A program made the position numbers and the translations under genes. Below the pieces are notes generated by a model. The model had not been told where the DNA came from. It saw only the letters and a list, made by a program, of their open reading frames with translations, and ran no database searches. From Allosaccharopolyspora coralli (GTDB taxonomy: Bacteria > Actinomycetota > Actinomycetes > Mycobacteriales > Pseudonocardiaceae), in NCBI RefSeq assembly GCF_009664835.1, contig NZ_CP045929.1, positions 1,550,001 through 1,614,000 of the forward strand: a stretch of 64,000 nucleotides of DNA. The letters run 5' to 3'. The number at the start of each line of letters is the position of its first letter. Within the stretch, counting starts at the first letter, position 1. Positions 48,472 to 57,890 of the stretch are shown one piece after another.

Positions 48472-49527
48472 TTAGTCCGACTCGGCCTTGAGCGTGGTGG
48501 AACGTTCGGCCCAGTGTTGCAGCAGCGCCGCCGCCTTCCCCGAGTCGAGGGCGCGTGCCGCGCGGGACATGCCGTTGTCCAGTTGGCCGTGCAGGTCCGG
48601 TTCGGGCCCGTCGTGCGCGGCGAGCGCGGCGGCGGTATTGAGCAGGACGGCGTCGCGCACCGGTCCGGTGCGGCCCGCGAGCAGCGCGTGCACGACCTCC
48701 GCGTTCACGGCCGCGTCGCCACCGCGCAGGTCGTCCGCGGTGGTCAGCGGTAGCCCGAAGGCCGTCGGGTCGATCCTGCTGGTGGTCACCTTGCCGTCGT
48801 GCACCACCCACACCGCGGTGGCCGCGGTCGTGGTCACCTCGTCCATGCCGTCGTCGCCGCTGACCACCAGGGTGGAGTTGCCCCGGGTCGCGAACACGTC
48901 CGCGAGAACCGGCGCCATGACGCGGTCGGCGCAGCCGATGAGCCCCGAGGACGGGCGCGCCGGGTTCGTCAGCGGACCGAGCAGGTTGAACGCGGTCGGA
49001 ATGCCGATCTCCCTGCGAGGCGCCGCCGCGTACTTCATGGCCGGGTGGAACACGGGTGCGTAGCAGAAGCCGAGCCCGATCTCCTCGACGCACCGCTGCA
49101 GCGGTGCGGGCGGAAGATCGATCGCGATCCCGAGCGCTTCCAAAACGTCGGCAGTGCCGCATTTCGAGGACGCTGCCCGGTTGCCGTGCTTGACGACGGT
49201 CGCCCCGCACGCCGCGGCCACGATCGCGGCCATCGTGGAGATGTTGACGCTGCCCGAGCGGTCTCCTCCGGTCCCGACCACGTCGAGCGAGCGGGCGGTG
49301 TGGTCGACCGCGCGGGCGTGAGCGAGCATCGCGTCGGCCATGCCCCGGATCTCCTCCGGGGTTTCGCCCTTCGCGCGCAGGCCCACGACGAACGCGGCGA
49401 CCCGCGCCGGGGTCGCCTCGCCGGTCATGACGAGATCCATTGCCCACGCGGTGTCCTCGGCGGACAGGTCGCCGCCCGCGACGACGTGTGCCAGCAGGTT
49501 CGACCAGCTCCCGGCCATCGTGTCCAC
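48472..49527 (-). CDS. trpD: Anthranilate phosphoribosyltransferase
   Basis: The 351-residue enzyme makes phosphoribosyl anthranilate in tryptophan synthesis. The family motifs DVVGTGGDRSGSVNIST, KHGNRAASSKCGTADVLEALG and NLLGPLTNPARP are intact. GTG 49527 or ATG 49518 could be the start; the GAGAGG site sits better for the ATG. It is downstream of the receiver-like gene (55-nt gap, same strand). Other trp genes are not present in this window, as in mycobacteria, where trpD is next to ctaE. Confidence 0.96.
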   Translation of the reverse strand: MDTMAGSWSNLLAHVVAGGDLSAEDTAWAMDLVMTGEATPARVAAFVVGLRAKGETPEEIRGMADAMLAHARAVDHTARSLDVVGTGGDRSGSVNISTMAAIVAAACGATVVKHGNRAASSKCGTADVLEALGIAIDLPPAPLQRCVEEIGLGFCYAPVFHPAMKYAAAPRREIGIPTAFNLLGPLTNPARPSSGLIGCADRVMAPVLADVFATRGNSTLVVSGDDGMDEVTTTAATAVWVVHDGKVTTSRIDPTAFGLPLTTADDLRGGDAAVNAEVVHALLAGRTGPVRDAVLLNTAAALAAHDGPEPDLHGQLDNGMSRAARALDSGKAAALLQHWAERSTTLKAESD

Positions 49528-49582
49528 GAACCTCTCGAATCGAACGGGTGGCCGAGCGTGCCCGGAAGTTCCGGGGTGGTGC

Positions 49583-49993
49583 TCAGCCCTGGACGACCGG
49601 TGCCCGCTGTCCGCGGAGCACCTCGGCGACGGTCTCGGCGGCGGCCAACGGGTCCAGCGGGTGGACGAGGACCGCGTCGGCCTGCGACCAGGTCGCGAGC
49701 CATCGGTCGTCCTTGCGGCGCACGGTCACCACCACCGGCGGGCAGTCGGTGATCTCGTTCTTGATCTGCCGGGACACGCCCATCCCACCGGTGGGCTGCG
49801 CTTCACCGTCGAGGATCGCCAGGTCCGCGTTGCCCGCGTCGACCTCGACGAGCAGGTCTGCGATGGTGCCGACCTCGAGGTAGGAGACACGGCCGAGATC
49901 GGGCGCGGGGCGGCGGCCGACGGCGGTCATGATCGACTCACGCACCTCGGGGCGGTGACTGAACACGAGCACGGTGGTGGTCGGTGCGCTCAT
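49583..49993 (-). CDS. Receiver-like (response regulator fold) protein
   Basis: The 136-residue protein has the alternating strand/helix pattern of a CheY-like receiver. The strand ADLAILDGEAQ carries an aspartate at the phosphorylation position, and VVVTVRRKDDRW resembles the switch strand. The conserved lysine-proline is replaced by LVHPLDP, and the N-terminal acidic pair is replaced by SHRPEV. It therefore lacks the key metal-binding acids and is probably a pseudo-receiver. There is no output domain. It is upstream of trpD on the same strand. Confidence 0.7.
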   Translation of the reverse strand: MSAPTTTVLVFSHRPEVRESIMTAVGRRPAPDLGRVSYLEVGTIADLLVEVDAGNADLAILDGEAQPTGGMGVSRQIKNEITDCPPVVVTVRRKDDRWLATWSQADAVLVHPLDPLAAAETVAEVLRGQRAPVVQG

Positions 49994-50230
49994 CGGCGTA
50001 CTCCTCGCTCGGTCATGTTCTCGCGGTGTCGATCGACGCCGCCCGCAGCGACGTCGATCGGTTTCCGCATCGTATCGGCTGCGCCGCACGCGAATGTAGT
50101 GGAGTACGGGTGCCGCCGTGCCTGGAACCCCGCGATCCGTGCCGTTCGCGGTGGTCGGGCGTGTCCGATAAATGTGATGATCGTCGCGCCGGTGGCGGGG
50201 TGAGCCCCGCGTGGTGCGCGGTGCTGATCG

Positions 50231-50686
50231 TCACGAGCCACGATCGTGCGGTTGGAGGGCGTCCCAGCCCAGCGCACGGCCTCGCAGGCGCTGCAGCAGG
50301 CTCGCCATCCGGGACGCCTCCTGGGAACAGGACAACGCGTCGAGGTGCTGCACGCGGACGGCGACGAACCGGTTCGCTGCCGGATCGAGCCCGGCGGGCA
50401 CGGGATGTGGGTCGGCCTCACAGGCACGCAGAGTCCATCCTTCCTCGGCGAGCAGCTCGCGCGCCGACGGCACCGACTCGACGGGCAGCACCAGGTGATG
50501 ACGCAGGACTGCGTGCCGCCGGGGATCCCACTGTGAGGCTCTGTCCAGCACGGACGAGGCGGCTTCGGTGTCGTCGAAGGCGTCGGCGACTACCGTCAGG
50601 CCGGGCGTGTCGATCGTGAACCCGGCAGTGTCGGCGGCTCGTCGGCGCCGGATCAGCCGAGTGGCCCATGCCCGGAACGTCCTCAC
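50231..50686 (-). CDS. Conserved hypothetical protein
   Basis: The 151-residue soluble protein has no recognised motif. It has a basic start ([13 protein letters not shown]), a central histidine-rich stretch ([15 protein letters not shown]), and segments such as [21 protein letters not shown] 50686 is supported by a strong Shine-Dalgarno GGAGGTGA about 7 nt upstream, which argues that it is a real gene. It is divergent from ctaE. Function is unknown. Confidence 0.75.
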   Translation of the reverse strand: MRTFRAWATRLIRRRRAADTAGFTIDTPGLTVVADAFDDTEAASSVLDRASQWDPRRHAVLRHHLVLPVESVPSARELLAEEGWTLRACEADPHPVPAGLDPAANRFVAVRVQHLDALSCSQEASRMASLLQRLRGRALGWDALQPHDRGS

Positions 50687-50767
50687 GGAGGGTCACCTCC
50701 CCGGTGCGATCAGATCAAAGCGGTGTGTTCCTGGTGACCCGATCGAACACACAGCGACCGCGCAAGC

Positions 50768-50773
50768 CATAAT
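50768..50773 (+). promoter_or_regulatory. -10 element for leaderless ctaE
   Basis: CATAAT ends 7 nt before GTG 50781. The downstream GTG, not the nearby ATG 50772, gives the N-terminus expected from the mycobacterial CtaE, so the spacing helps decide the start. Confidence 0.45.
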
Positions 50774-50780
50774 GCGTCGC

Positions 50781-51383
50781 GTGACAACGGCAGCGCCTTC
50801 GATCAGTCAACGCGTGCACTCGCTGAACCGGCCCAACATGGTCAGCGTCGGCACCATCGTGTGGTTGGCCAGCGAGCTGATGTTCTTCGCCGGGCTCTTC
50901 GCCATGTTCTTCACGGTGAAGGCACAGAACGTCGGTCCGTGGCCGCCTCCGCCCGCGGAGTTGAACCTCGCGTACGCCCTCCCCTTCACGGTCATCCTGG
51001 TGGCCTCGTCGTTCACCTGTCAGTGGGGTGTGTTCGCGGCGGAGCGGGGGGACGTGTACGGCCTCCGCAGGTGGTACGTGGTGACGCTGGTGATGGGGAC
51101 GATCTTCGTCCTCGGGCAGGCCGGTGAGTACTACACGCTCGTGACCGCTCACGCGACCACCATCGCGTCCTCGGCCTACGGAACCGTCTTCTACATGACG
51201 ACCGGGTTCCACGGACTGCACGTGATCGGCGGTCTCGTCGCGTTCGTGTACCTCATCATGCGCACGAGACTGAGCAAGTTCACGCCGGCACAGGCCATCG
51301 CCGCGATCGTCGTGTCCTACTACTGGCACTTCGTGGACATCGTGTGGGTCGGGTTGTTCGCCGTGATCTACCTCGTCCCGTGA
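50781..51383 (+). CDS. ctaE: Cytochrome c oxidase subunit III
   Basis: The 200-residue protein has five transmembrane helices and the typical start [26 protein letters not shown]. Conserved later segments are GQAGEYYTL and [14 protein letters not shown]. It is a core subunit of the aa3 oxidase. GTG 50781 is preferred because homologues start here and a -10 hexamer lies 7 nt upstream. It leads the run ctaE-qcrC-qcrA-qcrB, the same order as in M. tuberculosis. Confidence 0.96.
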   Translation: MTTAAPSISQRVHSLNRPNMVSVGTIVWLASELMFFAGLFAMFFTVKAQNVGPWPPPPAELNLAYALPFTVILVASSFTCQWGVFAAERGDVYGLRRWYVVTLVMGTIFVLGQAGEYYTLVTAHATTIASSAYGTVFYMTTGFHGLHVIGGLVAFVYLIMRTRLSKFTPAQAIAAIVVSYYWHFVDIVWVGLFAVIYLVP

Positions 51384-51444
51384 TCGTCGCCGTACAAGGT
51401 CGCTACCGAACACCCCGTACCGGACAGCAAGGGTTGCCGCATCC

Positions 51445-52254
51445 ATGACCACCACCAAGAAACGGAACCGCGCGGGTTCGAAGCTCAAGCGCCGACTCTC
51501 CGGCGTGCTGGCGCTGGGCGTCGCCCTGGTGAGTGCCGGGGGGCTCTACACGCTGCTGACCCCGGAGCCGCAGACCGCGGAGGCGCAGGCGGAGCCCGCG
51601 CTGGTCCGGCAGGGCGAGCAGCTCTACAACAACGCCTGCATCAGCTGCCACGGTCAGAACCTGCAAGGGGTGCAGGATCGCGGTCCGAGCCTGGTCGGTG
51701 CCGGCGAGGCTGCCACGCACTTCCAGGTCGCGACCGGCCGGATGCCGATGGTGCGGCAGGAGGCGCAGGCTCAGCGCAAGCCCCCGAAGTTCACCCCTGA
51801 GGAGATCGACGCGCTCGGGGCCTTCGTGCAGGCACGGGGTGGCGGCCCCGAGTCGCCGGAGAACGCGGGCGAGGGGCTCGCGCAGGCCGATCCGGCGCGT
51901 GGTGGCGAGCTGTTCCGGCTCAACTGTGCTTCGTGTCACAACTTCACCGGCCGTGGCATCGCGATGTCGTCCGGCAAGTTCGCGCCGAACCTCGACGAGT
52001 CCGACCCGCGTGTCATTCACGAGGCGATGCTCACCGGGCCGCAGAACATGCCGAAATTCTCCGACCGGCAGCTGACGCCGGAGGAGAAGAAGGACATCAT
52101 TGCGTATGTCGAGTCCGTGACGAACGGAAACAACAACCCCGGCGGATCGACCGGTGTCGGCGGCTACGGTCCCGCCTCCGAGATGATCATTGCCTGGGTC
52201 GTGGGCATGGGCGCGCTGATCGGCATCACCCTGTGGATCGGAGCCAGGGCATGA
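51445..52254 (+). CDS. qcrC: Cytochrome bc1 complex dihaem cytochrome c subunit
   Basis: The 269-residue protein is the actinobacterial dihaem cytochrome c (cytochrome cc), which takes the place of soluble cytochrome c. Two CxxCH haem sites are seen: CISCH (about 65-69) and CASCH (about 161-165). Methionine ligands probably lie downstream of each. An N-terminal hydrophobic segment (about 16-36) and a C-terminal anchor (about 245-265) hold it in the membrane. Its stop overlaps the qcrA start (ATGA). Confidence 0.97.
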   Translation: MTTTKKRNRAGSKLKRRLSGVLALGVALVSAGGLYTLLTPEPQTAEAQAEPALVRQGEQLYNNACISCHGQNLQGVQDRGPSLVGAGEAATHFQVATGRMPMVRQEAQAQRKPPKFTPEEIDALGAFVQARGGGPESPENAGEGLAQADPARGGELFRLNCASCHNFTGRGIAMSSGKFAPNLDESDPRVIHEAMLTGPQNMPKFSDRQLTPEEKKDIIAYVESVTNGNNNPGGSTGVGGYGPASEMIIAWVVGMGALIGITLWIGARA

Positions 52255-53384
52255 GTGACGAACAGAAGAAGGTCCCGACCGAGGCCGAACTGGCCGAGAT
52301 GAGCCGGGACGAGAAGGTTCGCCTGGGCACCGAGCTCGACGACGTGGAGTTGGTCGAGTACCAGGACCGGTGGCCCGTCGAGGGCACCCGCGCCGAGAAG
52401 CGCGCCGAACGCAGCATCGCGATGTGGTTCGTGATCGCCGGGCTGTCGACGGTGGCATTCATCGCCGTCTTCCTGTTCTGGCCGTACCGCTACGTCGATC
52501 CGTTGTCCGACCCGCAGGGCAACCTGATCTACTCGCTCTACACGCCGCTCGTCGGGTTCTTCTTCGGCCTGTCGATCCTGGCGGTCGGCATCGCCGTCGT
52601 GCTGTACACGAAGAAGTTCATCCCGCACGAGGTCGCGGTGCAGCAGCGTCACGACGGGCACGGCTCCTCGGAGGTCGACCGGCAGACGACGACCGCGTTG
52701 CTCGCCGACGCGGGTGACCGCAGTGGGATCGCCCGGAGGTCCCTGATCAAGCGCACCGCCGGGTTCGGTGTCGGTGCGTTCGGCCTCGGCGCGGGTCTGC
52801 TCGCCATCGGCGGCTTCGTGCGCGACCCGTGGGCCGACGAAGGCGCCGACTCGCTGCAGCACACCGACTGGATGAAGCGGTACCAGGGCGAGAAGATCTA
52901 CATGCGGCGCAGCACCGGGCACCCGCACGAGGTGTCGCTGGTGCGTCCGGAAGACATCGACGCGGGAGGGTTCGAGACGGTGTACCCGTTCCGCGAGTCC
53001 GACCGTGAGGACGACCACGAGCTCGCCATGGCGTTGAAGAGCGGCGACTCGGCGGTCATGCTCATCCGGCTCCGCCCGGGGAGCACCCCGCAGAAGCGCA
53101 AGGGGCAGGAAGACTTCAACTACGGCGACTACTACGCCTACTCGAAGATCTGTACCCACGTCGGCTGCCCGACCTCGCTGTTCGAACAGCAGACCGGACG
53201 GCTGTTGTGCCCGTGCCACCAGTCGCAGTTCGACGTGGTCAACACCTACGCGAAACCCGTCTTCGGCCCGGCGACCCGGTCGCTGCCGCAGCTTCCGATC
53301 ACGGTCGACGAAGAGGGATATTTCGTCGCGAAGCACGACTTCATCGAGCCCGTCGGCCCGGCCTACTGGGAGCGAAACGCATGA
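52251..53384 (+). CDS. qcrA: Cytochrome bc1 complex Rieske iron-sulfur subunit
   Basis: The 377-residue protein has the actinobacterial three-helix N-terminal region (helices at about 60-82, 96-118 and 168-188), a twin-arginine-like RRSLIKR before the third helix, and a C-terminal Rieske domain with CTHVGCP and CPCHQSQF ligating the 2Fe-2S cluster. It passes electrons from menaquinol to the dihaem cytochrome c. The start ATG 52251 overlaps the qcrC stop codon, and its own stop overlaps qcrB, indicating translational coupling. Confidence 0.97.
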   Translation: MSDEQKKVPTEAELAEMSRDEKVRLGTELDDVELVEYQDRWPVEGTRAEKRAERSIAMWFVIAGLSTVAFIAVFLFWPYRYVDPLSDPQGNLIYSLYTPLVGFFFGLSILAVGIAVVLYTKKFIPHEVAVQQRHDGHGSSEVDRQTTTALLADAGDRSGIARRSLIKRTAGFGVGAFGLGAGLLAIGGFVRDPWADEGADSLQHTDWMKRYQGEKIYMRRSTGHPHEVSLVRPEDIDAGGFETVYPFRESDREDDHELAMALKSGDSAVMLIRLRPGSTPQKRKGQEDFNYGDYYAYSKICTHVGCPTSLFEQQTGRLLCPCHQSQFDVVNTYAKPVFGPATRSLPQLPITVDEEGYFVAKHDFIEPVGPAYWERNA

Positions 53385-55063
53385 GTTCCATCACCACGCC
53401 GACGAAGTCGGAGAGCGCGCTCCAGCAGCGGGTGGCCTCGGCAGCGGACGACGCCGACCAGCGCTACCAGATGGCCACCGGGCTGCGTCGCCAGCTCAAC
53501 AAGGTCTTCCCGACGCACTGGTCGTTCCTGCTCGGTGAGATCGCGCTCTACACGTTCATCATCCTGATCGTCACCGGCATCTACCTGACGCTGTTCTTCG
53601 ACCCCTCGATGGAAGAGGTCGTCTACGAGGGTTCGTACCGCAACCTGCAGGGCGTCGAGATGTCGAAGGCGTTCGCGAGCACCCTGGACATCTCGTTCGA
53701 AGTCCGTGGCGGCCTGTTCATCCGCCAGCTGCACCACTGGGCGGCGTTGCTGTTCGTGGCGGCGATGATGCTGCACATGGCGCGGATCTTCTTCACCGGC
53801 GCTTTCCGTCGCCCGCGTGAGGCGAACTGGGTCATCGGCGCGCTGCTGCTGATCCTGGGCATGTTCGAGGGCTTCTTCGGCTACTCGCTGCCGGACGACC
53901 TGCTCTCCGGTACCGGTGTCCGGGCGACCCTGTCGGGCATCACGATCTCCGTGCCGGTCATCGGCACCTGGGCACACTGGGCGCTGTTCGGCGGCGAGTT
54001 CCCGGGCATGGAGATCATTCCGCGCCTCTACACGCTGCACATCCTGGTGCTGCCCGGCATCATGCTCGGCCTCATCGCCGCGCACCTGGCGTTGGTCTGG
54101 TACCAGAAGCACACCCAGTTCCCCGGCGTGCGCCGCAAGGAGGACAACGTCGTCGGCATCCGCATCATGCCGACCTTCGCCCTCAAGGGCGGTGCGTTCT
54201 TCGCGCTGGTCACCGGTGCGTTGTCGATCATGTCGGGTGTGTTCCAGATCAACGGCATCTGGCACCTGGGCCCGTACAACGCCTCGCAGGTCTCGGCGGC
54301 GTCGCAGCCGGACTGGTACTTGGCGTGGGCGGACGGCATCCTGCGTATCTGGCCCGCGTGGGAGCTCTATCTCGGGCCGTACACGGTGCCGCCGGTGTTC
54401 TTCGCGGGTGCGATCGGCATGGGCGTGTTGTTCACACTGCTCATCAGCTACCCGTTCATCGAACAGAAGCTCAATGGGGACACGGCACACCACAACCTGT
54501 TGCAGCGTCCTCGCGACGTGCCGGTGCGGACGAGCATCGGTGCGATGGTCATCGCGTTCTTCTCGGTGCTGATGATCTCCGGTGTCAACGACGTGGTGGC
54601 GTTCCAGCTCAACATCTCGCTGAACGCGATGACGTGGGGCGGCCGGATCGGGATCCTGCTGCTTCCGCCGCTGGCGTACTGGGTGACCTACCGGATCTGC
54701 CTGGGTCTGCAGCGCGCGGACCGGGAGGTCCTGGAGCACGGTGTCGAGACGGGCATCATCAAGCGTCTGCCGCATGGCGAGTTCATCGAGGTGCACCAGC
54801 CGCTCGGCCCGGTCGACGACCACGGTCACCCGGTGGAGCTGCCGTACCAGGGCGCTCCGGTGCCGAAGAAGATGAACAAGCTCGGCGCGGCCGGTCACGC
54901 CGTGGAGGGCAGCCTGCTGCGGCCCGACCCGCCAGAGGAGACCGCGGCGCTCGAACGGGCGCATGCGGAAGCTTCCCGGGAGGAATCGGCACGGGAAGCG
55001 GAACGCGAGGAGCGCGAGTCCGCGCCGGAACTCGCGGGCCGCCCCCAGCAGCCCGAGCAGTGA
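53381..55063 (+). CDS. qcrB: Cytochrome bc1 complex cytochrome b subunit
   Basis: The 560-residue protein is the menaquinol-oxidising cytochrome b. Haem-ligand histidines lie in [18 protein letters not shown] and [20 protein letters not shown]. The quinol-site motif of the family appears around [11 protein letters not shown]. The C-terminal 80 residues are hydrophilic and highly charged ([21 protein letters not shown]), which is typical of actinobacteria. ATG 53381 overlaps the qcrA stop. It completes the qcrCAB unit. Confidence 0.97.
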   Translation: MSSITTPTKSESALQQRVASAADDADQRYQMATGLRRQLNKVFPTHWSFLLGEIALYTFIILIVTGIYLTLFFDPSMEEVVYEGSYRNLQGVEMSKAFASTLDISFEVRGGLFIRQLHHWAALLFVAAMMLHMARIFFTGAFRRPREANWVIGALLLILGMFEGFFGYSLPDDLLSGTGVRATLSGITISVPVIGTWAHWALFGGEFPGMEIIPRLYTLHILVLPGIMLGLIAAHLALVWYQKHTQFPGVRRKEDNVVGIRIMPTFALKGGAFFALVTGALSIMSGVFQINGIWHLGPYNASQVSAASQPDWYLAWADGILRIWPAWELYLGPYTVPPVFFAGAIGMGVLFTLLISYPFIEQKLNGDTAHHNLLQRPRDVPVRTSIGAMVIAFFSVLMISGVNDVVAFQLNISLNAMTWGGRIGILLLPPLAYWVTYRICLGLQRADREVLEHGVETGIIKRLPHGEFIEVHQPLGPVDDHGHPVELPYQGAPVPKKMNKLGAAGHAVEGSLLRPDPPEETAALERAHAEASREESAREAEREERESAPELAGRPQQPEQ

Positions 55064-55076
55064 ACTGAGGCTCCGA

Positions 55077-55111
55077 ACCGGTCCGGCATCCCATCGGGGT
55101 GCCGGGCCGGT
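55077..55111 (+). terminator. Terminator-like hairpin after qcrB
   Basis: ACCGGTCCGGCATCCC and GGGGTGCCGGGCCGGT form an imperfect GC-rich stem (mostly G-T wobble) about 13 bases after the qcrB stop codon. There is a short T-containing tail. Confidence 0.6.
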
Positions 55112-55211
55112 CGCGTTTCGATGAGCCGCGCACCCTCTCAGCGGTGATGATGCGGTGATTCCCGGGTGGGCGTCCGGCCGGGCGCTGCAGGCGTGGAGTT
55201 CGCGTCGCCGG

Positions 55212-55217
55212 TACGTT
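55212..55217 (+). promoter_or_regulatory. -10 element for the leaderless PPOX gene
   Basis: TACGTT ends 6 nt before ATG 55224, giving transcription start at the start codon. Confidence 0.5.
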
Positions 55218-55223
55218 ACGGCC

Positions 55224-55658
55224 ATGGCGAGTCTGGCGGACAGCGAAATCCGAGCGTTCCTGGAGCACGGGACACGGACTGCGATGGTGGGGTTCGCCGC
55301 GCGGGACGGACGCCCCTTGGTGGCGCCGGTGTGGTTCGTGCTGGACGACGAGGACGTCGTGTTCAACACCGGGCGGGACACCGCGAAGGGCCGAGCGCTC
55401 GCGCGCGATCCGCGGCTGTCGCTGTGCGTCGACATGCCCGAGCTGCCGTACGGGTTCGTTCAGGTGCAGGGCGTCGCGGAGATTTCGGACGATCCGGTCG
55501 AGATGCTGAGTTGGGCCACGCGCCTGGGCAGCCGGTACATGGGGGAGAACCGTGCTGTGGAGTTCGGGCGTCGCAACGCGGTGCCCGGCGAACTCCTCGT
55601 GCGTCTACGCCCGACGAAAGTCATCGCCGAACTGGACATGACCGGCGAGTCGTCCTGA
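55224..55658 (+). CDS. PPOX-class F420-dependent oxidoreductase-like protein
   Basis: The 144-residue protein has the split-barrel flavin/deazaflavin fold of the pyridoxamine 5'-phosphate oxidase superfamily: TRTAMVGFAARDGRPLVAPVWFVLDD, FNTGRDTAKGRALARDPRLSLCVD, YGFVQVQGVAEI, and the end LVRLRPTKVIAELD. The F420-dependent subgroup is common in actinobacteria. The reaction is unknown. ATG 55224 is fixed by the -10 spacing. Confidence 0.88.
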   Translation: MASLADSEIRAFLEHGTRTAMVGFAARDGRPLVAPVWFVLDDEDVVFNTGRDTAKGRALARDPRLSLCVDMPELPYGFVQVQGVAEISDDPVEMLSWATRLGSRYMGENRAVEFGRRNAVPGELLVRLRPTKVIAELDMTGESS

Positions 55659-55754
55659 GTAGCAGACCCGTGAGGCCGTGCGGGTCGTCCTGCGTTGGCG
55701 GTGGCTACTCGACAATCGATCCCGCAACGAGGAAGGCGCTGAGGTTAGGACTCC

Positions 55755-57461
55755 TCAGTCTTCGCCGCCGTAGGGTGTCCGGCCGGCGACGGCACGCTCG
55801 AGCCAGGAGGTCCAGGACGCGGTCGCTGCGACCGGCTCGGCCCACGGCTGGCTGCACCGCACCATCCGCGCCCCCGTGAGCCATCGCAGCAAGACCCGGA
55901 CTTCGTCGGCGGTCGCTCCCCGCAACGGCCCTTCCGTGGGTCGGACGGTCTCGGCGGAGGCTTGCAGTGCGTCGACGACCGGCATCGGCGGAGCACCTCG
56001 GGCGGCGGTTCCGGCCGCCGCGAGCCGTCCGTGCCGGACGACGGCGAACTGCCAGCCACCGGAGCCGTCGGGACGGGCGGCGACGAGCTCATCGATACCG
56101 GCGAGCGTGGACATCCGCTGTCCGCGGTCGAGGGCTCGGACGAGGGCGGCGAGTTGGTCGCGGTGGTCGGCGGCCTGCTCGAACCGCTGTGCGGACGAGA
56201 GCCGGTCGAGTTCGCCGTGCAACCTGTGCAGCACCGCGTCGTCCCGACCGGCGATGACCCCGCGCACCCTGGCGACTTCGGGCTCGTACTGCTCGACGGT
56301 TTGCAGCCCGGCGCACGGGGCTCCGCAGTGGCCGAGTTCGTGGACGGCGCAGGGGCGAGAGTTCTGATGGGTCGCGGGGATCCGCTCGGTGCAGCGGCGG
56401 ATCGTGGTCGCCGTCTGTAGCGTGTCGACCGCGTCGGCCGCGGCACGGCGTGACGGGAACGGCCCGAACGCCCCCGCCCGCGGTGTCCGCACCACCGACA
56501 ACCGTGGGAACGGCTCGTCGGTGAGCACCACCCACCACGCGCGTCGCGGGAACTTCGAGCGTCGGTTGTACGGCGGGGCGTGCGCGGCGAGTAGTCGGAG
56601 TTCGCGGACCTCGGCCTCGAGCGGGTGTGCGCATTCGACGTGGTCGATGCGTTCGGCGAGGACCACCATTTCCTTGATGCGACGGCGTTTCTCGCCCGCT
56701 GTGAAGTACTGGCGCACGCGGCGGCGCAGGTTCGATGCGGTGCCGACGTAGAGGACCTCGTCGTTGGGTCCGCGGAACAGGTACACGCCGGGGGTGTCCG
56801 GGAGCCCGTCGGCCAGCGTTCGTTTGCGGCGCTGCTGTGGTGAGACGTCGGGCAGGTGGTCGAGAAGTTCGTCGAGGCTGTGCACCCCGAACGCGCCGAC
56901 CCGCTCCAGCAGGGAATGCAGGACGTCGGTCGTGGCCCGTGCGTCGTCGAGCGCGCGATGCACGGGTTCGGTGCGTGCGTGCAGGACCCGCGCGAGCGTG
57001 CCCAGCTTGTGATTGGGAGTTTCGTCCCGGGTGAGGACCCGTCGCGCGAGTTTCGCCGTGCAGACGACGTCCGGTTTCGGCCACACCAGTGCGTGTCGGC
57101 CGCACGCGGCCCGCAGGAATCCGATGTCGAACGGCGCGTTGTGCGCGACGAGGACCGCGTCCCGCACGAACTCGAGGAACGCGGGCAGCACTGTGGCGAG
57201 TCGCGGTGCGCCGGTGACCATGGCGTCGGTGATCCCCGTGATGGAGACGACGGCGGGCGGGATACCCCGTTCGGGGTCGACGAGGGTGGCGAACTCGCCG
57301 ATCACCTCGCCGCCTCGAACCTTCACGGCACCGATCTCGGTGACCGTGTCGTGCTCGCTGCTCCCGCCGGTGGTTTCGAGGTCGACCACCACGAAGGTGA
57401 TCTCGGCGAGCGGCACGTCTCGCCCGGCTCCGAGCTGGTCGAACGAGAGCTGCGTGGTCAT
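55755..57461 (-). CDS. DEDDh exonuclease fused to GIY-YIG (UvrC-type) domain
   Basis: The 568-residue protein joins an N-terminal DnaQ-like exonuclease (VVDLETTGG with Asp27 and Glu29; HNAPFDIGFL; HRALDDARATTD) to a GIY-YIG nuclease domain (PGVYLFRGPNDEVLYVGTASNLRRR, about 226-250). A UvrC-like C-terminal region follows with a Cys-containing CAVHELGHCGAPC segment. The homologue is Rv2191 in M. tuberculosis, with the same position. It is probably a DNA-repair nuclease. The combined active sites suggest 3'-end trimming and incision by one protein. It is not the full UvrC. Confidence 0.9.
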   Translation of the reverse strand: MTTQLSFDQLGAGRDVPLAEITFVVVDLETTGGSSEHDTVTEIGAVKVRGGEVIGEFATLVDPERGIPPAVVSITGITDAMVTGAPRLATVLPAFLEFVRDAVLVAHNAPFDIGFLRAACGRHALVWPKPDVVCTAKLARRVLTRDETPNHKLGTLARVLHARTEPVHRALDDARATTDVLHSLLERVGAFGVHSLDELLDHLPDVSPQQRRKRTLADGLPDTPGVYLFRGPNDEVLYVGTASNLRRRVRQYFTAGEKRRRIKEMVVLAERIDHVECAHPLEAEVRELRLLAAHAPPYNRRSKFPRRAWWVVLTDEPFPRLSVVRTPRAGAFGPFPSRRAAADAVDTLQTATTIRRCTERIPATHQNSRPCAVHELGHCGAPCAGLQTVEQYEPEVARVRGVIAGRDDAVLHRLHGELDRLSSAQRFEQAADHRDQLAALVRALDRGQRMSTLAGIDELVAARPDGSGGWQFAVVRHGRLAAAGTAARGAPPMPVVDALQASAETVRPTEGPLRGATADEVRVLLRWLTGARMVRCSQPWAEPVAATASWTSWLERAVAGRTPYGGED

Positions 57462-57532
57462 CGCGGCGCACCCTAACCTCGATCACCGACACGGCCGAAC
57501 GAGCAACGACCCAGCACCACTGAAGTCGGGGT

Positions 57533-57569
57533 GGCCGGTGCACCAGAGGGGAGAGGTGGTGCACCGGCC
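57533..57569. terminator. Perfect hairpin upstream of the DnaQ/GIY-YIG gene
   Basis: GGCCGGTGCACC (57533-57544) and GGTGCACCGGCC (57558-57569) are perfect 12-base complements around a 13-base loop. The hairpin lies between the zinc finger gene and the DnaQ/GIY-YIG gene, both on the minus strand. It could end transcription of the former or sit in the leader of the latter. Confidence 0.55.
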
Positions 57570-57639
57570 GCGGATCGCGTGCAGGACTGAACGTCGCAAC
57601 TGCACGCGACCCGAGTTCGGGGGTGCCGACAGGGCTGTC

Positions 57640-57860
57640 GTGTGAGAGGGCGTTGTGGAACGTGGGTCGGTGGTCCGGTACCGCCGTCCCAGTTCGTGCC
57701 TCGCGGCGTGGGGGTCCTCTTGAGTACCAGGCCGTACGCGGCGAGAACCCCTGCCTTGCGAGGCACGAACTGAAACGCCGGAGCCCCTCACTTTGCTGCG
57801 GCTGGGCACGTATGACCGTGCCCTACGGGCACCAAGGACAGTTCCCCAATGCACTCTGAG
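57640..57860 (-). repeat. Family 1 repeat, copy R3
   Basis: Outer arms CAGTTCGTGCCTCGC (57690-57704) and its exact complement (57758-57772) enclose inner arms GGGGTCCTC (57711-57719) and GAGAACCCC (57743-57751). The head hairpin GTGCCC-tac-GGGCAC and the tail block match the other copies in reverse orientation. It occupies most of the 429-base gap between the zinc finger gene and the DnaQ/GIY-YIG gene. Confidence 0.8.
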
Positions 57861-57890
57861 GGGTTCGGACCGCGTCGGGTGGGGGATCGG

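Noticed and set aside
53363-55435. A 690-residue open frame opposite qcrB
   Set aside because: Shadow of qcrB. It has no start signal and a composition typical of antisense GC-rich frames.
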